This document shows, piece after piece, positions 42,838-50,766 of a DNA stretch of 64,000 nucleotides. How positions within the stretch are numbered: the first letter of the stretch is position 1; every line of letters begins with the position of its first letter. This stretch comes from Arthrobacter sp. Y81 (GTDB lineage Bacteria > Actinomycetota > Actinomycetes > Actinomycetales > Micrococcaceae), in contig NZ_PJIL01000016.1 of assembly GCF_002929335.1 (NCBI RefSeq), positions 1 to 64,000 of the forward strand, given 5' to 3'. A model generated the notes under the pieces. It had not been told where the DNA came from, did no database searches, and was given only the letters and a program-made list of their open reading frames with translations. A program made the translations under genes and the position numbers.

Positions 42838-44397
42838 GTGTCGTCTTCAGCCCGAACCCCGTTCTACATCACCACTGCCATCACGTACCCCAACGGTGTA
42901 CCGCACATCGGCCACGCGTACGAGTACATTGCCACCGACGCAATGGCCCGTTTCAAGCGCCTGGACGGGTTTGACGTCTTCTTCCTGACCGGCACGGATG
43001 AGCACGGCATGAAGATTGCGCAGGCTGCTGAGAAGGAAGGCATCACGCCCAAGGAGCTGGTGGACCGGAACGCCGAGATCTACAAGGCTGCCCACGCTGA
43101 TTTGGGAATTTCGTACGACCGCTTCATCCGGACCACGGACGACGACCACTACGCCGCTTCGCAGGCCATCTGGAAGAAGATGGAGGCCAACGGGGACATC
43201 TACCTGTCCAAGTACGAAGGCTGGTACTCGGTCCGAGACGAAGCGTATTATGTCGAAGACGAGACCGTGGTCAAGGAAGACGGCCTCCGCTACTCCCGCG
43301 AGACGGACACGGAACTGACGTGGACGGCCGAGGAAAGCTACTTCTTCCGGCTCTCCTCCTACCAGGACAAACTGCTGGCCCTGTACGAGGCGCATCCGGA
43401 ATTCGGCGCCCCGCAGTCCCGCTTCAACGAGGTCATCAGCTTCGTCAAGCGCGGGCTGGCGGACCTCTCCATCAGCCGCACGACGTTCGACTGGGGTGTT
43501 CCGGTTCCCGGCAACGACAAGCACGTGATGTACGTGTGGGTGGATGCGCTGACGAACTACCTCACCGGTGTGGGCTATCCGGACGTTGACTCCGAGTCGT
43601 TCCAGAAGTTCTGGCCGGCGGATGTCCACGTAATCGGCAAGGACATCTCCCGGTTCCACGCCATCTACTGGCCGGCATTCCTGATGAGCGCCGGACTGGA
43701 GCTGCCCAAGCGGATCATGATCCACGGCTTCCTGCACAACAACGGCGTCAAGATGTCCAAATCCCTGGGCAACGTCGTGGCGCCGGCGGACTTCGTGGCC
43801 CAGTACGGCCTGGACCAGGTGCGTTTCTTCTTCCTGCGCGAAGTTCCCTTCGGCGCCGACGGCAGCTACAACCACGAAGCGATTGTGGGCCGGATGAACT
43901 CGGACCTTGCCAACAACTTCGGAAACCTGGCGCAGCGCTCACTGTCCATGGTCGCCAAGAACTGCGAGGGCCGGGTTCCGGTCCCCGGCGACTTCACGGC
44001 GGAAGATACCGCCCTGCTGGCCCAGGCCAACGGCCTGCTGGACGCCGCCCGGGCTGCGTTCGAGAAGCAGGAATTCAGCCGTGCCCTGGAAGCGATCTGG
44101 GGTGTCCTGGGCGACACCAACGCATACTTCGCCGAGCAGGCCCCGTGGGTGCTGCGGAAGACCGACGTCGAGCGCATGAACACGGTGCTGTACGTGACGC
44201 TTGAGGTGCTCCGGATTGTGGCCATCCTGGTCCAGCCGGTGATGCCGACGGCGACTTCCGCGCTGCTGGGGACACTCGGCCAGCCCGACGGCGATGCCCG
44301 CCTGTTCGCGGCGATCCCCGCGCCGCTGGTTCCCGGCACGGAGCTGCCCGCCCCCGCGCCGATCTTCCCGAAGTACGAGGAACCCGCCGAAGCGTAG
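42838..44397 (+). CDS. metG: Methionine--tRNA ligase
   Basis: A 519-residue class I aminoacyl-tRNA synthetase charging tRNA-Met. The HIGH motif is in PNGVPHIGHAYEYI and the KMSKS motif in NNGVKMSKSLGNV. The connective peptide lacks the full set of zinc-binding cysteines and there is no C-terminal tRNA-binding (Arc1p-like) domain, as in the short actinobacterial form. GTG start at 42838; AAAGG lies about a dozen bases upstream, so the start is a little uncertain. A terminator follows at 44439. Confidence 0.97.
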   Translation: MSSSARTPFYITTAITYPNGVPHIGHAYEYIATDAMARFKRLDGFDVFFLTGTDEHGMKIAQAAEKEGITPKELVDRNAEIYKAAHADLGISYDRFIRTTDDDHYAASQAIWKKMEANGDIYLSKYEGWYSVRDEAYYVEDETVVKEDGLRYSRETDTELTWTAEESYFFRLSSYQDKLLALYEAHPEFGAPQSRFNEVISFVKRGLADLSISRTTFDWGVPVPGNDKHVMYVWVDALTNYLTGVGYPDVDSESFQKFWPADVHVIGKDISRFHAIYWPAFLMSAGLELPKRIMIHGFLHNNGVKMSKSLGNVVAPADFVAQYGLDQVRFFFLREVPFGADGSYNHEAIVGRMNSDLANNFGNLAQRSLSMVAKNCEGRVPVPGDFTAEDTALLAQANGLLDAARAAFEKQEFSRALEAIWGVLGDTNAYFAEQAPWVLRKTDVERMNTVLYVTLEVLRIVAILVQPVMPTATSALLGTLGQPDGDARLFAAIPAPLVPGTELPAPAPIFPKYEEPAEA

Positions 44398-44438
44398 TTC
44401 CAGCCGGAGGGTCCCGCAGATCCTGCAGCAAAATACCC

Positions 44439-44476
44439 AACGCTCCCTCACCTGTTTCACCAGGTGGGGGAGCGTT
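44439..44476 (+). terminator. Rho-independent terminator after metG
   Basis: A 16-bp stem AACGCTCCCTCACCTG/CAGGTGGGGGAGCGTT (one G-U pair) with a 6-nt loop, followed by CTCTTG. Confidence 0.85.
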
Positions 44477-44690
44477 CTCTTGCCCATGAAAAGAGGGTTC
44501 CCATAGCCCCTGTGCAGCAGCACGCAGGTACTGCTTCCAAGTAGTTCTGTCCATGCATGCGAGTGAATATATTCATGAAGCAGGTAATTGGCAGCCGTGC
44601 CCGGCCGGGTAATCGCGTACCTGTTACTCGGGTTTAACCTTCGCCGCAAACCTAGCCTGAAAAGGCAAGCGAACTGATGACGAAGTCTGG

Positions 44691-44768
44691 GGAGTAACTG
44701 TCACCGTTCATTTCGCTGTTGAGGTCTCACACAGGTTTAGCAGTTCCTGGTCTCAAGACGGTTACTCC
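44691..44768. repeat. Long-range inverted repeat in the leader of the repeat-protein gene
   Basis: GGAGTAACTGTC (44691-44702) and GACGGTTACTCC (44757-44768) are complementary at 11 of 12 positions across a 54-nt interval. The interval holds a further partly complementary pair (TTGAGGTC and GGTCTCAA), so the mRNA leader could fold into a nested structure 48 nt before the start codon. No known riboswitch class recognised. Confidence 0.5.
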
Positions 44769-44815
44769 ACGCAGTCTGGTCGGTTCGAATCGGAATTGCT
44801 ATGGAGGGACCAAAA

Positions 44816-45532
44816 ATGAAACGCACTATCGCCACACTGGGGGTGGTGGGGCTGGGGCTGATGGGTGCCACAGTTGCAGCGAACGCCGCCCCGCCGGATA
44901 AGATCACCATCTGCCACGCCACAGGTTCGGCGTCCAACCCCTATCTCTTCGAAACCATCAGCCTCAATGCCTTGGCCGCACACGTCGGTGATACCGGCGA
45001 CATTGTGCCGGCGAACTTGGGGAATGACATTCCAAACGGGCAGAACCTCACGCCGGCGAACCTCATATTGCTGGCTAACAACTGCGTGGCGCCGCCCGTT
45101 CCGGTGGACCCTGGCCCTGTTGATCCCGGCCCGGTGGATCCGGGACCTGTTGATCCGGGTCCCGTGGACCCAGGTCCGGTGGACCCTGGCCCGGTTGATC
45201 CGGGTCCGGTGGATACCGTTGACGCGGTTGTCCCGCCGGCAGTTGTTGTCCCGGACGGAGTGCTGCCTGCCGCCGTGCCGCCTGCGGCTGCACCGGCTGC
45301 GGTTGTCCCGCCGGCCGCGGCAACGGTGGCGCCTGTTGCGTCAACGTCCCGGGGGGCTGCTGCCGGAGCTGTTCCGGCTGCGAGCAACGTGGGCTACAAC
45401 GTCCAGACTGCTGTGGGGAGCTCCGGCACCGGGATCCCGGCCTGGCTGGGCGGGTTGACCGCCCTCTTTACGGCAGTGGGCGCCTGGGTGCTCGTGAAGG
45501 GCGGCGTGCGCTCCCGCGGCGCGAACGGCTAG
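44816..45532 (+). CDS. Secreted repeat protein with C-terminal membrane anchor, candidate sortase substrate
   Basis: A 238-residue secreted protein. Signal peptide 1-24 (cleavage after ANA); a small domain (about 28-90) opening KITICHATGSASNPYLFETI, a type seen in many actinobacterial surface proteins, with two cysteines that could pair; seven PVDPG repeats (about 96-130); an Ala/Pro/Val-rich stalk; then GYNVQTAVGSSG, a hydrophobic helix (WLGGLTALFTAVGAWVLV) and a basic tail ending RSRGANG. The layout is that of a wall-anchored protein but no LPXTG or LAXTG motif is present. GGAGGG precedes ATG 44816. The sortase gene follows after a terminator. Confidence 0.8.
   Translation: MKRTIATLGVVGLGLMGATVAANAAPPDKITICHATGSASNPYLFETISLNALAAHVGDTGDIVPANLGNDIPNGQNLTPANLILLANNCVAPPVPVDPGPVDPGPVDPGPVDPGPVDPGPVDPGPVDPGPVDTVDAVVPPAVVVPDGVLPAAVPPAAAPAAVVPPAAATVAPVASTSRGAAAGAVPAASNVGYNVQTAVGSSGTGIPAWLGGLTALFTAVGAWVLVKGGVRSRGANG
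45101..45205 (+). repeat. Seven 15-bp tandem repeats encoding PVDPG
   Basis: Seven consecutive units of the type CCGGTGGACCCTGGC, with synonymous variation, encode PVDPG, followed by a partial eighth (PVD). Likely a length-variable surface stalk. Confidence 0.93.
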
Positions 45533-45546
45533 GGTACTCAACCCAG

Positions 45547-45578
45547 GGGCGGGTGCCGTGAAGTTACGGCACCCGCCC
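45547..45578 (+). terminator. Terminator between the repeat protein and sortase genes
   Basis: Perfect 13-bp stem GGGCGGGTGCCGT/ACGGCACCCGCCC with a 6-nt loop, followed by TCCTGTTTC, 14 bp after the stop codon. Partial read-through would give less sortase than substrate. Confidence 0.82.
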
Positions 45579-45621
45579 TCCTGTTTCAGCATTTCAGTCT
45601 CAGCGTCATCAGGAGCCTTTC

Positions 45622-46407
45622 ATGGTCAGTCACCGCCGTAACCGGCGAATGCGTGCCGCCCGGATCCGTGGCCTGCTGCTTAGCTACCGGGACATCCTGG
45701 TGCTCGCCGTATGCGCCGCGGGGCTTCTCGCAGCGTGGCTGGTTTACGGCGTGACGGGGACCGGTGACCACGGTGCGCCGGCAGCCGGGGAGCCAACAGC
45801 GATAGTGCTGTCGGGGCAGCTTCCTGATCCGTTGGATCGGTCAGAGGCGCCGGCGACGGGAACCCCGGCACCCGTAGCGGCGCCGGCACCGACCGCGCCG
45901 CCCGCTGTGCCGCTGGCCGACGGCGGCGCGGCTGCGGCGCAGCCGGCCGTTTCCTACCCTGCTGCGTCCGCGCCGCAAAGAATCACGTACCCGGCGGCCG
46001 GAATGGACGTGGTGGTGCATCCCCTGGAGCCCGAATCCCTTGATGCCGAGAGTCACAGCATCGTCCCGCCGGAGACGATGGACGGCTATTGGCTGGCACC
46101 GTTCGGGACGCCCGGGGCCGGGTCAACCAACACGACATACGTCATCGGCCACAGCTGGGAGGGCCTTGATGCGCCCTTCAACCACCTGAGTTCAGCCGCC
46201 GCGGCCGGAGACGAACTGACGGTCACCACAGCTGCCGGCACCATGACGTACACCGTGGAGTCCGTCACCACCTATACCAAGGCCACCTTGAAGGACAGCC
46301 CCATCTGGACGGTTGCCCCCAACCGGCTGGTCCTCATCAGCTGCTACACAGAGGATCCGTGGGGCAAGAACGTGGCTGTAGTGGCCTCGCCGGCCGCCGC
46401 GCAGTAG
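45622..46407 (+). CDS. Sortase (class F-like)
   Basis: A 261-residue sortase: N-terminal membrane helix (about 24-44), a Pro/Ala linker, then the sortase barrel (about 118-258). Catalytic His177 is in YVIGHSWEG and Cys241 in LVLISCYTED. The usual transition-state Arg, expected soon after the Cys before the last strand, is not seen; Lys249 stands there (WGKNVAVVAS). The TLXTC motif reads LVLISC. It probably anchors a surface protein to the wall, most simply the neighbouring secreted repeat protein. ATG 45622 has AGGAG seven bases upstream. Activity with Lys in place of Arg is uncertain. Confidence 0.87.
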   Translation: MVSHRRNRRMRAARIRGLLLSYRDILVLAVCAAGLLAAWLVYGVTGTGDHGAPAAGEPTAIVLSGQLPDPLDRSEAPATGTPAPVAAPAPTAPPAVPLADGGAAAAQPAVSYPAASAPQRITYPAAGMDVVVHPLEPESLDAESHSIVPPETMDGYWLAPFGTPGAGSTNTTYVIGHSWEGLDAPFNHLSSAAAAGDELTVTTAAGTMTYTVESVTTYTKATLKDSPIWTVAPNRLVLISCYTEDPWGKNVAVVASPAAAQ

Positions 46408-46449
46408 GGCCGGCCCGCCGACGGGCTCCCGTGCCGGCGGTGTGTTCGA

Positions 46450-46493
46450 ATATTGAGACAACTTGACCATCATGTGGATGCCTTGGCTACCCT
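46450..46493 (+). promoter_or_regulatory. leuB promoter with IclR-type half site
   Basis: TTGACC (46463-46468) and TACCCT (46488-46493) form a plausible promoter ending six bases before the leuB ATG. ATATTGAGAC (46450-46459) directly upstream of the -35 box is identical to a 10-bp element on the minus strand in front of leuC (59970-59979). Confidence 0.55.
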
Positions 46494-46499
46494 GAAAGC

Positions 46500-47552
46500 A
46501 TGAGCGCATCCACCATTAATCTTGCAGTCATTCCCGGCGACGGCATCGGCCCCGAGGTCATCGCCGAAGCCTTGAAGGTCCTGGAGAAGGTTGTGGCCGC
46601 TGAAGGCGTCACGCTGGACCAGACCCACTACAAGCTGGGAGCCCAGCACTGGCTGGAGACGGGCGAGACCCTCCCGGAGGAAGTGCTGAGCGATCTCCGG
46701 ACCCGTGACGCCATCCTGTTCGGTGCCGTCGGCGCAGCCCCCGGCGACACCCGGATCCCGTCCGGCATCATCGAGCGGGAGATGCTCCTCAAGCTCCGCT
46801 TCAGCCTGGACCACTTCGTCAACCTGCGCCCGTCACGCCTCTTCGGCAACGTGGGCAGCCCGCTGGCCAACCCCGGCGTCATTGATTTCATTGTGGTCCG
46901 CGAAGGTACCGAGGGGCCCTACGTGGGCAACGGCGGCACCCTCCGCGCCGGGACCAAACACGAGGTTGCCACCGAGGTTTCCCTGAACACGGCCCACGGC
47001 GTGGAACGCGTGGTCCGCGATGCGTTCCGCCGGGCCAGCGAACGTCCGCGCAAGCACGTCACCCTCGTCCACAAGCACAACGTGCTGGTCTACGCAGGCC
47101 ACCTGTGGAAGCGCACCGTTGAAGCGGTGGCGCAGGAATTCCCTGACGTCACCCACGACTACCTGCACATTGACGCAGCAACGATCTTCATGGTCACCGA
47201 CCCTTCGCGCTTCGACGTGATTGTCACGGACAACCTTTTCGGCGACATCATCACGGACCTCGCGGCTGCGGTCACCGGCGGCATCGGGTTGGCTGCCTCG
47301 GGCAACATCAACATGGAGCGCACCGCCCCGTCCATGTTCGAACCGGTGCACGGATCGGCTCCTGACATCGCCGGCCAGCAGAAGGCAGACCCCACCGCGG
47401 CCATCCTGTCGGCTGCGCTGCTCCTGGACCACCTCGGTTACACCGACGCGGCGAAAAAGATCGAGGCGGCGGTCATCGCCGACGTCGAAGGCCGCAACGG
47501 CGAGGCACGCAGCACGAGTGCCGTGGGCGACGCAATCGCTGCCGCCCTGTAG
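46500..47552 (+). CDS. leuB: 3-isopropylmalate dehydrogenase
   Basis: A 350-residue NAD-dependent decarboxylating dehydrogenase, third step of leucine synthesis. VIPGDGIGPEVIAEAL at the N-terminus, the substrate loop with Arg residues (LLKLRFSLDHFVNLRPSRLF), the metal-binding VTDNLFGDIITDLAAAVTG and MFEPVHGSAPDIAGQ are all present. It is the actinobacterial form, with REGTEGPYVGNGG. ATG 46500 follows a -10 box by six bases and lacks a ribosome-binding site, so it is likely leaderless. ilvE follows 101 bp downstream. Confidence 0.97.
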   Translation: MSASTINLAVIPGDGIGPEVIAEALKVLEKVVAAEGVTLDQTHYKLGAQHWLETGETLPEEVLSDLRTRDAILFGAVGAAPGDTRIPSGIIEREMLLKLRFSLDHFVNLRPSRLFGNVGSPLANPGVIDFIVVREGTEGPYVGNGGTLRAGTKHEVATEVSLNTAHGVERVVRDAFRRASERPRKHVTLVHKHNVLVYAGHLWKRTVEAVAQEFPDVTHDYLHIDAATIFMVTDPSRFDVIVTDNLFGDIITDLAAAVTGGIGLAASGNINMERTAPSMFEPVHGSAPDIAGQQKADPTAAILSAALLLDHLGYTDAAKKIEAAVIADVEGRNGEARSTSAVGDAIAAAL

Positions 47553-47653
47553 GGGCCCGCATCAGGCGTAAGCTTGTTTCGAATCACCAATATGCTGCCG
47601 TGGCCCGACGCTGAACCACGTTCACACACCAGGCAGCCGACCGTGGAGGAACC

Positions 47654-48766
47654 ATGACTCAGACTGCCCATGGCGTCGAATTCACCCAGCAGCCCTCGGC
47701 AACCCCGAAGTCTGCTGAAGAGCGTGCAGCCATCCTGGCGAACCCAGGTTTCGGCAACTATTTCACCGACCACACCGCGGTCGTCGACTACAGCGTCGAC
47801 GAGACCGGCAAGGGCGGCTGGCATGACGCGCGCGTCGAGGCATACGGTCCCATCTCACTCGACCCTTCGGCGGCAGTGCTGCACTACGGCCAGGAGATCT
47901 TTGAGGGGCTCAAGGCCTACCGCCATGCCGACGGATCCGTGTGGACGTTCCGTCCCGAGGCCAACGCCGCGCGACTGAACAAATCCGCACGCAGGCTCGC
48001 GCTGCCGGAACTTCCGGAAGAATACTTCCTTGGCGCCATCCGCGAACTCGTGCAGGCCGACCGCGAATGGGTCCCGGCGGGGGACGGCGAGGCGCTGTAC
48101 CTCCGTCCGTTCATGATCGCCACCGAGGCGTTCCTGGGCGTCCGCGCAGCCAGGGAGGTCTCCTTCCGCGTGATCGCATCACCGGCCGGCAACTACTTCG
48201 GCGGCGAACTGAAGCCAGTTTCGATCTGGATCTCGCGTGAATACGCCCGTGCAGGCCGCGGCGGAACCGGCGCGGCAAAGTGCGGCGGCAACTATGCGGC
48301 ATCCCTCATCGCGCAACAGGAAGCCGAGGCCCACGGCTGCAAGCAGGTCCTCTTCCTGGACCAGTTCAACGACAACGCCGTTGAGGAACTTGGCGGCATG
48401 AACGTGTTCTTCGTCATGAAGGACGGCTCACTGGTGACGCCCGCCCTGACTGGAACCATCCTTGAAGGTGTCACCCGGATGTCCGTCATGCAGGTGGCCA
48501 AGGACATGGGCCGAACGGTCACCGAGCGCAAGATCACCCTGGACGAATGGCGCGACGGCGTCGCATCGGGCGAGATCACCGAGGTCTTTGCCTGCGGGAC
48601 CGCGGCCGTCATCACGCCCATCGGTGTCCTCAAGGACGCCACGGAGTTCATCGGCTCCGAGGATGCTAAGGCAGGGGAGACCACCATGGCCATCCGCGAG
48701 CAGCTCCTCGGCATCCAGACGGGCACCGTCGAGGACACGCACGGCTGGCTGATGCGCCTCGCCTAA
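47654..48766 (+). CDS. ilvE: Branched-chain amino acid aminotransferase
   Basis: A 370-residue class IV (fold type IV) PLP aminotransferase making leucine, isoleucine and valine from their 2-oxo acids. The PLP lysine lies in GGTGAAKCGGNYAASL. LHYGQEIFEGLKAYR at the N-terminus and LEGVTRMSVMQVA plus ACGTAAVITPIG near the C-terminus are signatures of the long actinobacterial/eukaryotic subgroup. ATG 47654 has GGAGGAA just upstream. A strong terminator follows. Confidence 0.97.
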   Translation: MTQTAHGVEFTQQPSATPKSAEERAAILANPGFGNYFTDHTAVVDYSVDETGKGGWHDARVEAYGPISLDPSAAVLHYGQEIFEGLKAYRHADGSVWTFRPEANAARLNKSARRLALPELPEEYFLGAIRELVQADREWVPAGDGEALYLRPFMIATEAFLGVRAAREVSFRVIASPAGNYFGGELKPVSIWISREYARAGRGGTGAAKCGGNYAASLIAQQEAEAHGCKQVLFLDQFNDNAVEELGGMNVFFVMKDGSLVTPALTGTILEGVTRMSVMQVAKDMGRTVTERKITLDEWRDGVASGEITEVFACGTAAVITPIGVLKDATEFIGSEDAKAGETTMAIREQLLGIQTGTVEDTHGWLMRLA

Positions 48767-48784
48767 GTCCTTCTGACTGACGCA

Positions 48785-48827
48785 CGACGCCGGGTGGCCC
48801 GCAACGCTTGCGAGCCACCCGGCGTCG
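48785..48827 (+). terminator. Rho-independent terminator after ilvE
   Basis: Perfect 14-bp stem CGACGCCGGGTGGC/GCCACCCGGCGTCG with a 15-nt loop that can pair further, followed by CACTTTCC. Confidence 0.88.
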
Positions 48828-48975
48828 CACTTTCCAGAGTTTTAGTTGACGTGCGACTTTTTCTCCCTATTAACAGGCGAGTTAATAGGCGAGCACCGGC
48901 GGCGTAACGGGCGAGCACCAACAGCCGACGCCCGCGCGACGGGTCCTGCCGGCTCAGAAATGCGAAGATGGACAG

Positions 48976-49758
48976 GTGAATCCCGCATCCTCACCGTCGA
49001 TTCTTCCAGCCAGCAACCTGGCCCGTTTCCGGCTGGCACCCAATCCCGGACCCATGAGCCTGGACGGGACCAATTCGTACTTGCTGGGCGGCCCGGAGTC
49101 CGGGAGCTCGGTAGTGGTGGACCCCGGGCCGTTGGATGAGCAGCATCTGCTGGAGCTGGCCGGGGAGGAGAGCGTGGAGCTCATCCTCCTCACGCACCGT
49201 CACGCGGACCACACTGCAGCGGCCGCACGCTTCCACGAACTCACGGGGGCTCCGGTCCGCGCTGCGGACGCCCGGCACTGCCACGGGGGTCATCCGCTCA
49301 CTGACGGTGAAACGATCCTCGCGGCCGGAGTTGAGCTGCGCGTCATTGCCACCCCCGGCCACACCTCGGACTCGCTGTGCTTCCACCTGCCCGGCGACGG
49401 CCGGCACGGATCAGTGCTGACCGGCGACACCATCCTGGGACGCGGCACCACGGTGCTGGATTTTCCCGACGGCAAACTGGGCGACTACCTGGCAACCCTG
49501 GACAGGCTCGAAAAGCTTGGACCGGCCACTGTCCTTCCCGGGCACGGGCCGATGCTCCCCGCGCTGGATGCCGTTGTCCGCGCCTATCGGGAGCACCGCC
49601 ACGAACGGCTTGCGCAGATCCGTGCGGCTTTGACGGAGCTCGGCTCCGGTGCGGGAGTGCGTGAAATCACGGACGCCGTTTATTCGGACATCGATCCCGC
49701 CGTCCGTCCGGCAGCGGAGAACTCCGTGGCTGCGCAGTTGGAGTACATCCGGGGCTGA
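48976..49758 (+). CDS. Metallo-beta-lactamase fold hydrolase (LACTB2/glyoxalase II-like)
   Basis: A 260-residue MBL-fold hydrolase. The dinuclear metal motif is LTHRHADHTAAA; further ligands are in ATPGHTSDSLCFHLPG (His), LTGDTILGRGT (Asp) and LPGHGPM (His). A C-terminal winged-helix-like domain (about 200-260, REITDAVYSDIDPAVRPAAE) is as in LACTB2-type nucleases and related hydrolases. Cytoplasmic, no signal peptide. GTG start at 48976. Substrate not determined: thioesterase, glyoxalase or RNase are all possible. Confidence 0.88.
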   Translation: MNPASSPSILPASNLARFRLAPNPGPMSLDGTNSYLLGGPESGSSVVVDPGPLDEQHLLELAGEESVELILLTHRHADHTAAAARFHELTGAPVRAADARHCHGGHPLTDGETILAAGVELRVIATPGHTSDSLCFHLPGDGRHGSVLTGDTILGRGTTVLDFPDGKLGDYLATLDRLEKLGPATVLPGHGPMLPALDAVVRAYREHRHERLAQIRAALTELGSGAGVREITDAVYSDIDPAVRPAAENSVAAQLEYIRG

Positions 49759-49856
49759 GCACGCGGAACCTGGACGGTGGCGGCGATGCCGGTGCGGACC
49801 CCGGCTCGCCAGTGCCATCGGCAGGACGGCTGACCGGAGACGGTACGCTAGGAACC

Positions 49857-50633
49857 ATGCGTATCGCCCGTTTTGTAGCTGATTCCGATCCCCTCTACGG
49901 CGTTGTTGAAGGCGAGCCCGGCAGTGAGGAAGTCACTGTCATCAAGGGTGACCCTTTCTTCAACGGCGTTGAACGCAGCACCGTCAAGTACAAGCTTGAG
50001 GATGTGCGGCTGCTGGCCCCTATCATCCCGCGCAGCAAAGTTGTGGGCGTCGGACGAAATTTCGTTGAGCACGCCAAGGAACTGGGCAACGACGTGCCGC
50101 AGCAGCCCCTCCTGTTCCTTAAGCCGAACACCTCGGTCGTGGGCCCCAACGATCCCATAGTGCTGCCGGAATTCTCGGACGAGGTTTCCTTCGAAGCCGA
50201 GCTGTGCGTGGTGATCGGACGGATCTGCAAGGACGTTCCCGAGGACCGCGTCGACGATGTCATCTTTGGCTACACCTGCGGCAACGACCTGACCGCCCGT
50301 GACGTTCAGAAGACGGACCTGCAGTGGGCGCGGGCCAAGGGCTTTGACACCTCGGCTCCGCTGGGCCCGTGGATCGAGACTGAACTGGACACCGAGGACC
50401 TCCGGATCCAGGGCTGGCTCAACGGGGAACTCCGCCAGGACGGCAGCACCAGCCAGATGATCCGCGGCGTCCGCGAACTCGTCTCAGTCGTGTCGCAGGC
50501 CTTCACGCTGCTTCCCGGCGACGTGATCATGACCGGCACACCGGCGGGTGTGGGAGTGGTTACGGCCGGTGACCGCTTTGAGGTGGAGATCGAAGGCATC
50601 GGCCGCCTGTCCAATCCGATCGTCCGGCGCTAG
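49857..50633 (+). CDS. Fumarylacetoacetate hydrolase family protein
   Basis: A 258-residue FAH-family enzyme: KVVGVGRNFVEHAKELG, acidic metal ligands in FEAELCVVIGRICKD, GYTCGNDLTARDVQ and the C-terminal LLPGDVIMTGTPAGVGVV. Related to 2-hydroxyhepta-2,4-diene-1,7-dioate isomerases and to acylpyruvase/oxaloacetate decarboxylase-type housekeeping members; the latter role seems likelier since no catabolic genes are near. ATG 49857 follows TACGCT by seven bases (49844-49849), suggesting a leaderless mRNA. Located just upstream of gltX with a terminator between. Confidence 0.9.
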   Translation: MRIARFVADSDPLYGVVEGEPGSEEVTVIKGDPFFNGVERSTVKYKLEDVRLLAPIIPRSKVVGVGRNFVEHAKELGNDVPQQPLLFLKPNTSVVGPNDPIVLPEFSDEVSFEAELCVVIGRICKDVPEDRVDDVIFGYTCGNDLTARDVQKTDLQWARAKGFDTSAPLGPWIETELDTEDLRIQGWLNGELRQDGSTSQMIRGVRELVSVVSQAFTLLPGDVIMTGTPAGVGVVTAGDRFEVEIEGIGRLSNPIVRR

Positions 50634-50654
50634 ACACAAAAAGGCACAGAAATG

Positions 50655-50692
50655 CGGACAGCCGTCCCGGGAGTTCCCGGGGCGGCTGTCCG
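50655..50692 (+). terminator. Rho-independent terminator before gltX
   Basis: A 16-17-bp G/C-rich stem (CGGACAGCCGTCCCGGG with its complement at 50676-50692) and a 4-nt loop, followed by TTTC, 22 bp past the FAH-family stop codon. Confidence 0.85.
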
Positions 50693-50766
50693 TTTCTGCA
50701 GCGGAACCGGCGGCGGATTTGGTGGCGGGGCGGCGCCCCCGGGCAGGCGGTAAAGTTGGAGTCACT

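Larger units (their letters stand above)
44398..44815. other. Intergenic region before the repeat-protein gene
   Basis: 418 bp without a gene. It contains the metG terminator (44439-44476), a possible -10 box TAGCCT (44653-44658) and a long imperfect inverted repeat (44691-44768) that would lie in the 5' leader of the next gene. No protein-coding signal is seen. Confidence 0.6.

Noticed and set aside
45101..45205. Regular 15-bp repeats that might look like a CRISPR or minisatellite.
   Set aside because: They are uninterrupted, in frame and encode PVDPG, with only synonymous variation; there are no spacers and no cas genes.
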